A DNA stretch of 64,000 nt from Sipunculus nudus (lineage: Eukaryota > Annelida > Sipuncula > Golfingiida > Sipunculidae), in the NCBI GenBank assembly GCA_026874595.1, contig CM049316.1, positions 13,570,839-13,634,838 on the forward strand, given 5' to 3'. The position numbers were made by a program, and so were the translations under genes. Positions 24,101 through 36,100 of the stretch are shown piece by piece (the stretch's first letter is position 1; each line of letters begins with the position of its first letter). A model generated the notes under the pieces. That model saw only the letters and a list, made by a program, of their open reading frames with translations. It was not told where the DNA came from and searched no databases.

Positions 24101-27100
24101 ACTGATTGTATGCACGAGGATTGGCCCAGCTGTACTTACCAGCTTCACCCAGCTTAACCCAGATTGCCAGCCCCAAGGCATCAAAGTGGTGGTGATGTGC
24201 GGAAGTATGTTCATATCACAGCCAGCTTTGATGAGCTTGGTGCAGGGTGGTGGCACTTCATAATCACCTGATTCACAGTACTAATCATCATTTATTGGCA
24301 GTACATACCTACCGAATGATTTGACAATGGTGGAGGTTTCAGGGAGTGATTCAACGAAAATTAAATTGTGTAAAATTTTGAGATAGGGGAAAAGGTGCTT
24401 ATTGGCAGTATTATGTTGTACTCACATTTTTGGAATGGCTAGAGGTAAACATGAATGATAAGTTAGACAGATGTGATAAATGTGAATTAAACTGCTGTGA
24501 TAATATTTTTGCTGTGTAAAACAATGAAAAAAAAAAATAATATAGTTAGATGATAATAGAAGAATTGATTTAAAGGACAAGTTCTTATAGTATACAAATA
24601 GGAATGCCTGTTTATGAATTCCATGTTTTGAAAGGTTTGCCATTTCATAAAACCAAACCAGTAATAGCAGCTATATGGTTTCATTTGCTAGTTATTGAAT
24701 TTACCAAATGTTATTCAGTTTTATTGCATTTTGACAGGAATTCCTTTTATATTCCTTGTATTTGATAATGCATATCACTGGGATCCCTAATAATATATTG
24801 CAGTGTTCAAAATATATACATTGATTAAAAGACTATTAATATGACAAAGAGATATACAAATATTGTCAAATTAGATGGACCATTGGACATCCATTCCTAG
24901 CAGTGCTTTTTCCTATACAATGTGCCTATATTATTGTGTCCACCCACAAGGGGGTAAGATGCATATGACACTTTGTATGAAGGTCACAAGGTGGGACTCA
25001 TTAAATAACAAGTTATATATATAACAGCTAACGATGACTAATAATGATGCAGGGTGGGCAGGAAGGAAACCGAGGCATCTTATGTGGGTGAACATCTTTA
25101 TTAGTGAATACAGGCACAGCCACAGATAGAATCTGGACAGGGCTAGCTAAACAGAAAGCAAACCAGCGCTGCCAAAGTGGTTGAGATGTGTGGATAAAAA
25201 TCATATCACAGCCTGCTTTGGTGAGCGCTGATTTGCTATCATCATCTGTCAACATAAGAAACCATTGATGCACCAAGAAAAGCTTGTTGAATTAGCTGAT
25301 CATTTTGTTAAAATAGCTTATTTTCAGTTTATTTGTTTCAAAGAGAAGGTTAAATGTTAAAAGTATTGAGTTAATGGGTAGTGTCATAGTTAAATGAATA
25401 CTAATGAGACATTCCTGTGGGAAATACATTAAACCATTCTTAATCACACACAAGTATTACCGGATAGAATATTTAAGATATCATGAGGTATTATATTGAG
25501 ACTTATTTGTGGGAAAGTACAGCAACACTTTCATTTGGGTCGCACATTGCTCAAGGCAACTTACAGGGCAATAAAGTTGTCATCTTTATGGTTGGTAATA
25601 TTATGATACATTCTTGTACCCACTCCACATTTGTGTGGGTAGTTCAAAGAGTATATGGGTGTAACCGTTGTCTTTATGGGGATACTGTTACACACTGAAA
25701 AGAATTGTAAAACTGTTTAAATCATTATTCCTGCATTTTGCACATGTAATTTGTGAATTGTTTACTTTTCAGCTTATGAGCAAGATGGCACCACTGGTAG
25801 GAAGGGACCTAACTATTAGACTTTTCTTGCCAAGGTTTTCAGCATTATGTACAGACGCCTTCTTTCATGTCAGAAAGGTAACGGCAAGGATTTTTCACGT
25901 TAAAATGTATTTCTGGGCTCTGTATTCAGCTGACTTACAGTGGAATCTGCTAATGTTCTCATCCTTATGATTCATGCTGCATTATTTGGTCTATAGTATA
26001 ATATGCTCAGCACTTGTGTAAGATCTTTCAGGTAAATTATGAATATTAAACTTTTGATTAATGAAAAGTAATTTATTTCATATTTGATATGTTATTCAAT
26101 AAATTTATTTCATAATTGATATGATTATTCAGTAATTTATTTCATATTTTATGTGGAAATGATAATGAAGGATAATGGACAGAATTATAATCATATTGAC
26201 ATGTAGATTCTGTCGGTTGCTCTAATACTTATCTATTCCATCTCAGGTGTGTGCCTCAAACTTTGGAGATGTTTGTACTGTTGTTGGTCAACAACACACA
26301 GAAGAAGAATTAGTAAGTTATAAATATAACATGTTATTTAATGTAAATGTTTATTAAATATTTCGTTTTAACTTGTAATATTAAATAAAAAAAAAAACTG
26401 AATTTAAAGCCAAAAAAAATCAAATATTTTTAAAATGACATATTTGTGTTTTTATGGACGTGCCTTAGAATGGACCCGTATTATTCTAATTTTATGTACT
26501 CAGTCTCTCAAATGTTTTGTCGTAGTTTAAAACATAAAAATGTTAAACATAAAATGTTTAAAACAGAATTGATAGGTTGTTTAATATGATTTATCTTTGT
26601 AGTTGCCCAAATTCCACTTTTTATGTGAGGATGGCGTTTGGGGAGTGAGGAAAGCGTGTGCAGAATGCTTCATGGCAGTGTCTTATGCCTGCTCGCTAGA
26701 AGTCCGGCAGGGAGAACTAGCTCAGCTGTTCCTAGGACTCGTCTGTGATCAGTCAAGATGGGTAAGGCTGCTATGTCAGTTTTAAGTGTTCTTTGAAGGT
26801 CATGTGACATAGTTCTTACGCAACACTTTACCTTGCTTGGACGAGTTGGAAATAAATCTGAAATAAAACATATGCCAGAGAATTTGTCTTTAAAGAGAAA
26901 AATTACCAGAGCTGATGACCCTTTATCATGAGCATGGGACTCGTGTGACTTGGTGTGTAAAAAGCAAGTTGAAGCTTTATGAATATAAGTTATCGTTTAA
27001 AATCCATGAAGCCACTATATGCCACATCATGTGACCCCCCCCTCATCAGTTCATAGCGCACCAAAACGCACTAAGAACTCCCGCTTACTGGTCTTTTGTG

Positions 27101-30100
27101 ACAACCAGATACAACCGTAAAGGGTTAATTAATCAATGCAGAAGATGAGGCATTTTCTGATACACCATTATTGGTATCCCATGTGTATTAATACCTTATC
27201 TATGCAGTAAATGTTGAAAATTGAAAGACAAAGCAGGGTTATAATAAATCTAACATGTCTTTTAATGTTACTTGTTAATCAAAGAATATTATTGTATTTA
27301 AATGTAATAGATGTTTCATTATACCTCTGATTATGGAATGTCTCATTCTTGCTCAGCTCATTACAAAATTATTTGAATTTTAATATATAGTGAACCATGG
27401 GGACTGGTCAAAAATTTTGCATGTGGTCTTATTAGACAGGTCAGTCATGAACAGACTTTTTTTGGCGGTCACTGTACTCTATAGGTGTCTTGATTATGAA
27501 ATTGTGAAAATGGAACTCGTGTGAACCACTAAAAATGTATAGAAAGCCAACCTCGTGAACATAAAGCCAGCCACAGTTAACAAGATTGTTGTTTGTTTTT
27601 TTTTGTTTTTTTTTTTTTACAATTTTGCATGTGCACAAGGTCTTGTACATTTTAGGTGAGAATGGCAGCGTTCCAGGCATTAGGAGGTTTTATTTCCACA
27701 TTTGCTGACCCTGGTACAACTGGCCTCTACTTCAGTGAAGAAGGGGTTTTGGTTGCAGGCAACCCAGAAGAGTTCCACTCAAATCGGTAAGAATTTCCTC
27801 CTCATGAAAAGTACTACTGTAGGCCACTTTAACTGTGTTAAAGACGTGACTTTTTTAACAGTAAATCACAAATACTTTAAGTGTGCCTGTTGTTTGTTAT
27901 TGGTTAGCAGGAGTAGGAGTCAACTCATTAGTTTGCTGTTGGATTTTAATGAAAACAATAATGAATACCATTTGTTGAAAAGTTTCATAAAACTGTAATT
28001 TATGTAAATTATGATGTCGTTGAGGAAAAATTTGTATGAGAAGATCAAGGCATTATGTCAATTTTATTTATGGAAATAATTACCTTCACAGTAAATATCT
28101 GCTGATTTTGATTTCAGAAACCCCACCAAAGAGGAAATAGAGAAAAGTGGAGAACTTCGTAAAAATGAAGAAGCTGAAGTAACACAAGAATTGTTAGAAT
28201 CCACAATGGTTGACAGCTGCCCACTTGCCAGCCCAGAGTCAATGGACATTGATAATAGTTTTGATGACTCAATAGAGAGTTCAGATTTAATTTGCCATTC
28301 CAAAGATCGGTCAGTAGAAGAAATCCGAGCTGCTAGTTATGCTCATGATAGTGACAACACCAGTAGTATAGACCAGTCCAGTAACATAAGTAATAGTGTA
28401 GAGCAAACAAGTGACAATATTAGTGTAGATACATCAACAAGTGCAGAACAAACAAGCACAGGACCACCAAAAAATACAGTGAAAGGTGACATCGGGGATG
28501 AGGCATTTAAGAGTAGTAATGATTCCGGTGTTGATTTAAATAGCCCCACTTCTGTGGAGCCAGAGTGTGGGGACTCGGGGCAGGGTGATAAGAACCAGTT
28601 GTCTCCAGCATTAGAACTGGAGGAAATTGAAATAACGGCAGAAGATGATCAGAGTGCTGTCCGTTTTAATGATTTTAATTACTGGCACACTCCTCTACCA
28701 GAAATAGATGAGGATTTGAAAGGTGGTAAAGCGTCTATGGCTGTGATACAAGAAACAGACTCGAATGATAATGTAAAAGGCTGTGATAGAAACTTAACTG
28801 AATGTGTACAGGAAAACAAATTAGCTAGTGGAATAGAGGAATTAAAATTAGAATCTACCAATGTAGAATCAAAAGAACATAGTGACTCAGTAGAATCTAA
28901 AACAAGTGAGGAATCTAATGAATCCATTAATGAGGAGAGCAGAACCAGTTCGCAAACACCTGCAGAGTCAGAAAATACTGATGTCAAGGAACCCTCGCAA
29001 ACCTGTGATACTACTCCAACAGAGGGCGCTGATGATAGTGAAGATAAGAAAAATGGGAATGCAGAAGTTCCTTTGGATATGGACTCACAATCGAGCAATG
29101 AGGAAACATCCAAAGAAGAGACTAAGGTAGCAAAAGTTGAGGAGATACAGTTAGATTCCGAATCCGATAACTTGCTCTTTACAGCTAGTGTCAGTGATGC
29201 AGACGGAAGAGTGGAGGGTGTGGAGAACATCGGAAGCACTCATTTTCTGGGTCAGCAGATAAATGAATCAACCATGACTGTGATTGATGGTGTAGTCAAA
29301 GGTAAGCACATTTTGTGTCCTTTTATGTGCAGTATCTTTGTTCACTAGTCCATTGTAAATTTACAAACCCAATAGTTTGGCTAGCCCTGTATTGTTAAAT
29401 TTGAGAAATGCCATTTTCCAAGCTAGATACAAGTAACAACATATTTATCTCTGGTATCTTGTAAATTGTCTGATACATGTGGTCATGTACATCTAATTTT
29501 CATGATTGAAACATACTAGTGACATCATTTATAAACATTTCCCCATTTTCTTATGGATTTGGTGTATTGGTAGGATATGCACAATTTCATATTTTCAGAG
29601 GTGAAAGTAGTTAAGGTAAATTTTGTAGCAGAATACTATAATTATGGAGAACTTTTTTAATGTTTAATAATTGTCTTATTTGCAGAATTGGTTTTCTGAT
29701 ATTTCAAATATGCCACAGATTATACAGTATTTATTACCAGTGACACAGAATGAAGCATGCTTGCATTATTACTTCATTGTGCCTTTGTTAAGAAGACTGA
29801 CATTTAACGCTGATTTAATTTTGAAATAACATGCATGCTTTTCATAAAAAAATTAATATTTCTGAGTAATATTGAATTGGATGTTGTTGATGCATGAATT
29901 ATGGTTTCGGTGATTTTGACTAATTTAAAGGCATGGATTTGTATTGTATTGAAATTTGTATTGAATTTTACATTCCAAAAGAGGTAATTCAGGCAGCAAT
30001 TTAAGACATATTGATTGGCCAGAATGAAGCATGTGTTGTAGCAGCCTTGTAGTGGGGGACTGTTAAGTGGGAGGCTTTTTGAAGTGTGTAAGCTTATATG

Positions 30101-33100
30101 GCTAGGGTGATGCATGTGTTTCTAGATGTGTCGGGGTCATCTCTGAGTTACTCATACACAGATGATGAAGAGCCAGGAGATGACCTGCTGAAGGACACCC
30201 TGTCTAAGGACCAGGTGAGTTATTCACACCTGTACCTGCATTTAATGAATATCAAAATTAAGTGATGAAAACCTTTGCACTCCAGACAAAAAATGCGAAT
30301 GTACACAGACACACAAGTATGTTCACTTAACTTCATATATCATTGATCTCTGGGATCAAGTGAGAAATTCTTAAACTCATCTGTAAAAAGTCACCAAATG
30401 AGATATTCCTCTGTAACTGTTATTGAGTGGGAATGTTTATGATCGTCATTATGTGAAAGCAACTATTGTAGTCTGAATATAATCTAGTTTAAATTGCTAC
30501 ACTTTTAATAATGATGGTATTTTTGGCTTGGTTTTATTATAAAAGAACTCACAGGATCATAAATGCTAATTTTGCAGCTATCATAACTCTCCAGGTTATC
30601 CTTGATCAATATTTTTGTGTATGTGATTATTTGTCATAGTTACACTCAATTTAGGAATGATAACATGGCCAGATAAAATTTGTTGTGCTAATACTGCATA
30701 GAAATAAAACTTGTAAAATGAAAAAATAAAAAATACATTGGTGCCTTGTTTCTATATCTTTTGAAAAAGAATAAACTTGGTGAAGACTGCTAAATCAGTT
30801 ACCCATTCTTAAAGTTTTCTCTGTTTCTCCACAAGAAACACCCCATGAATTGTATGCATATGGCTTATTTAAAAATTATGACGGGATGTTTGGCTACAAC
30901 TATGTGTGGCATTAGGCTAGATATTGTTTCATCTCCTTCAGGATGTGATACCATCAGCCCTCCTGGAGCACTATCTCAGCATGACCGACCCATCACGAGC
31001 CCAGACAGTGGACACTGACATCGTGAAACACTGTGCCTTCAGTCTCCCTGCAGTGGCGTACACCCTAGGCCGCAAGAACTGGCCATGCCTTCGCGATCTT
31101 TATGAAGCCTTAGCAGCAGACATGCAGGTAAAATACATATATTGTGAAAGCTTCTTAAAATACATATATTGTGAAAGCTTCTTAAAAAGTCAAATTTTAC
31201 TAACCCTCTTTCAGGTAGACTTTGATCACCACTGAGCTAGAAACTTTTTGTCTTAATATGTAGAGGTATTGTAAAGTTTTGAATTTGCCGTGCTAGTCTG
31301 TTACTTACAATAAAGTAATGTAAATGATTCACACAATTTAAAAAATCTAGTCTGTTTCATCCTTCCTGTCCACCTGTTTTTTGCTATGAAAATTTTTATG
31401 AGTTACATTTCATGGGAAACAATTATAGGTTAAGAGTAGAATATTAAAGGACATAAATTTCAACAAGATAAATAAATACATTCCTTACACCTTTTCTAAG
31501 AAACACAATTATTTGAAAATATGAGAAGTCAGTCTTTATTTTAGAAAAATATAAGACCAACCTAAGGCAGTCAAGGTCATTGGTCATATGCGAAAACAAC
31601 CTCAGTTGACAGCTGCTGATTGGAAAATATTATGTAAACACACTTAAAAATATAACCAGTTAAAACAAAGATGGCTACTCATGCAGGGACACATAACTGC
31701 TAGATTATTGTGAAGAGACTAAAAGTTGTGAAATGTAATCTGGGTATATATTGTGAAATTTTGAATTGCCATATTAGGTTTTCACTTCCATATGTAGTTT
31801 TCTAGGAAATTATTGAAAAATATAACCTATTAGGAAATAAACTTCAAGAAATAGGTGGACAGCAGGGGGTGAAACAGAATATAGCTGTCTCAAGTTTCTT
31901 TTGCACAAACTTCTGGGTGTTGATCCCCCTTCCTCGGCTATGAAAGTAGTCTTGATTACATTACTTTCTTGTAGAGATGTTCATGACCAGTTAGCCTTTT
32001 GAAGTTTCCTATGATTAAATTCTACTTCTGTAAGATTTCTATTCTTTTTCTGCCTCATGTTCTTTTCCTTTGTGTGATATTTTCTCATCATAATGTAGAA
32101 AAAACACCATTTTGCAAACTGCCAGTCAAAACAGGTTAAAGGGAAACCTTCTAGCAGCCAGCAATATTTAGTAGCTAACATAACTCCTGAATCCAATGTA
32201 GAACATTATTTACACATAAACTGTTGGAATTAATGCTGATTTAAAGTTACAAGTATTTTATTAGTCATGGCACACAATATTACCCTCAAAACCTGGTGTG
32301 GTGCTGGTGTTTGTGGGGTGAATATTAGTGGTGTTTGTATCAAAAAGCTTCAGAATAACCATAACATGTAATTTTTTTCCAGTGGAAAGTGCGTCGAACG
32401 TTAGCATTTTCCATCCACGAGCTGGCTGTGATTGTTGGGGACCAGATCACTCACAAGGACTTGGTCCCTGTGTTTAACGGCTTCCTTAAAGACCTCGATG
32501 AAGTTCGAATTGGTGTTCTCAAACATCTAGCAGATTTTCTCAAGGTAATTGGCACCATGCAAGTTTGGTTACATTTTAGCATTCTTAGGTAATTTCATAT
32601 AAATGAGGTTGCAAATATGGCCTTGCTGAAAACAGCCATGAATCATTCATATTTTGTGATGATTTGGAAAATGGAAGTTCATTGTTTTCAACCAACTTTA
32701 AGATTTGTTGTACCATGCCTTAAGTAATTTGAGGCTGTTAAGTGTTATCAGTGCAGTGCTGAATATGTATATTTACACTGAAAAGATTTTATTCTCTTGA
32801 TCAACTTTTTCTTATTTGATAAAGTAATGTGATCTGTCAGTTTATGACATTTGGAGTTATTACCTATTAATTAATTTATTTGTGTTGACAGTTGTTGAAA
32901 CAAGAAGTTAGGGATGAGTACCTGAGTAAGATCCCAGACTTCATGACCACAGACAACAACAGGAACTGGAGGTTTCGATTAGAGTTGTCAGAGTAAGTCA
33001 AACCGCACAGTGTTTGGTAATTTAGTGTGACGCCTGAAGACATTATTTGAAATCACCATGGCTATTAAAGAAAGATTCTCCTGCCCTTTATTGCAGGTAA

Positions 33101-36100
33101 AGTCGTTTTGTCTGCATGTGCCAACAGTATCAGAAGCAAATCAGATCCATGTTGAAATGGAAGATCTAAGAAACATGTCATCTGCTGAGAGAGGAAATGG
33201 TGCCGACAGTGTTAGATTCTGTAAATTTATTGTAAAAAATATGGATGAGATTTACTGTTGTGATCTAATGTGGTGAAATATCAAATGTCTCAGAATTGCC
33301 TGCAGTTATCCTCACTGAACTTCTTCATAAAAAATTATGCATAAGACTCGTATGCAGATTGAACCCATTTGTTAACTTTGCTTTAACTGGAAGCTGAAAT
33401 ACTATGAATTGCCTACTTTTTCTGGAAGCTGAAATATTATGCTCCTCTGTTACTGTTCTTTTTCTTGTTACCTGGTACTTTATTTGTTGATACACTAAGG
33501 GAACATCCTCCCAGTTAGCCTTGTGTTATGACATGTTAATCTTTTTACAGGCAGCTGATCATGTTGCTGGGTTTGTACTCTGCGCAGGACATTAGTCAAC
33601 ACCTGTTGCCGGTCGCCATGCAGATGACAGAGGACAAAGTGGCAGAAGTCCGCCAGGCTGCATTTAGAGTGGTTAAGTATAGATGCATTGTGTCACTAGT
33701 ATTTTGTATCTCAACCTAAAAATTACCTTTATACACAGCTGAGATAGGAATATTGAATCAGAAACTTTGCTTTAACATATCAAATTTATAGCCTTCTGAC
33801 AGTGTTAATGGTCAGTTAGATAAACCTTTACCAAGGAAAAAAGTGGAATGCTGTATATCTATTTTCTTTTTTATTATTGTAATAATTGTGCAGTGAATAA
33901 ATTGTAAATAAATCTTGTGACACTGTTTATTGGTTGTTTCTTGACAAAGTTTTCTCCTCTCACAGTTAAGTCAAATGTTGAAGAAGTTCCATTCATCAGG
34001 TGACTTTGAGTTGGTTTCTAGCTTCAACAAAGACATCTGTAAGCAATTGGCTGAAAGCAAGAAGTGGAATAAACGTCAAATGTGAGACATTCAGCTTTCC
34101 TTTAATCAAAGTCCTGAAATTTTTTACATGTTAAAAAATTGGTAAATTTTGTATACTTGCAAATTCATTTATCTGTTTCATCACATCAATGTAAATACAG
34201 AATAAAAATGTCAGTGAAGATGCCAAACGTCAATTTTATTTCTTGAATAGTTAAGACAAATTACATACATCATAACTAAGATAGAAAGTAACATACACGT
34301 TATAACAGTTATAACAATATTGTTTTATTGTTATTAAATATATGTAAGTACCCATTGTCATAGATGCTGTCATTCCATGGCTTTCAGCTTTAGGGTTTAT
34401 GCAAATTTATAGTAATAAATTACCAGTTAGAGGTTTAAAATGATGTTACTATGAAAGCAAGTGATTTAAACCCAACTTGTATTGTAAACAAGAGTAATAA
34501 GTTCATACTTCAAATTCTTTTTAGGTTTGCCCAGTTGTGTATGCAAATACTAGCAGAAGGCAGCATACCCCAGGCACAGTTTGCAAAAGAACTGTTGCCA
34601 GCACTCAGGTCTTTGGGCTGGGACAGTGTAGCCAACGTGCGCATCTCGCTCGCCAAAACCCTTGCTCAAAACATCATACCCACAGGTAAGGGACCAGGTA
34701 AGACACTACACACACCCACAGTAAATGGGTTGTTATACTGTATACTTCTTTACTGTATAATCTTTTGTTGAGACATAAAACACAAACACTTTAACCCTTT
34801 CATGTCAAGATTTAAAGATTTCAGACAAAATCTGACAATCTGCACTTACATTGCAAGCAATGTCCTGCTCAGCTTTAATTATATCTTGTTCATATCTTTT
34901 TCATATCTTCAGCAGTTTCTGCTGAGGGGTGGCTTTAGGCTAATGGGATAATATTCAATATAGAGAACCTAGCCATACGAGGGAGTTCCAGTTGCCAATA
35001 CTTAGTGCGCTGGAGTTTGTATGTTAAAAGGGGATATTTTGCTTTCTTAGGCTTTCCAAAACATCCAAGAAACCAAGAAAAGCTAGAGAATGCTCACAGA
35101 ATGAGAGAAAAAAACCTAGTGTCAAGCAAAAGTCAGTAGATATGGTCAGTTCACCATGTCCATATTGATTTGATGATTTGCGTTTGTGGTTTTCAGTAAG
35201 ACTAAATGTAATTGTACTTAGTAGTTAGGCACCCATATGATTATTAATGTCTAAATTAGAACCTCGCACCATCCATTTTGCCGCACAGACACTGTTATAT
35301 ATGGTAAACACTGTTCAAATTATAACACGATACTAGCATATGTATGGTTACCCCAGTGTACTCAAATTCTTGTGCACTTCTTGGTTAAGTTAAAAATGAT
35401 GTGGAAAATAAGTTACTTGACAGTGGCCTGTGTTTTATGGAAGAAGTGATGTGTAGCAGGTCTGTCTGCAGCCTAAATCATCAGTATTCAATTGAACATT
35501 GTTATTGTAACATTTGAAGTTCTATGCTCAGGAAGTCTTTTTTGTTCCCGGTTGTTACAGAATTCTTTACCAGCTACCAGAACCCGTACCATGAAGAGCT
35601 GTTATCAATCGTCCAGCAGCTGAAGATGGATGAAGACCGTGATGTTAGATACTTTATATCTCAGCCGCCGCAGACTGACCTAGAAGACATGGTGCGTCTC
35701 ATGTCAACAAATGTAATGAACAATATATGCAACCATCACATCTCTCTGCCACTTAGGATTTTAATAACCTGTTTCTTTCTCTATGGCTCCATCTCCTATG
35801 TCCTTCTGTATTAGATAGAATCAGTGGTCTGGTAAATGTAAAGAATTTAAGATTAATTCTGTTTATTAGTTATCTATAATACTGTGATTGTGTGTGAGTT
35901 GGGGGGGGGGGGGGGGGGAGGGAGAAGACATCCTATAATTTTTGATTTCTTAACTATGACCTATGTTCTATTCTTAATATTTACTGACATGTGAGTTATG
36001 TTTTTAATTCTATGATATACATCAATATGATATAATAATTATATTGTTAATATTATGATAGCCTTGCAATTTTGAGAGACAAAGATAGAGAGACTCATGA

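Larger units (their letters stand above)
21418..25772 (+). other. PPP4R1 intron 7, host of the mir-71/mir-2 cluster
   Basis: A 4355-bp intron with a gtgagt donor and a tttacttttcag acceptor. It carries one mir-71 and six mir-2 family hairpins over about 3.2 kb on the host strand, plus a degraded array of about 40-bp units between the third and fourth mir-2 hairpins. No other gene-like element was seen in it. Confidence 0.9.

Noticed and set aside
28679-29239. 186-codon minus-strand open frame
   Set aside because: It is the antisense shadow of the Ser/Asp/Glu-rich PPP4R1 exon 12; the sense frame has conserved motifs and proper splice sites.
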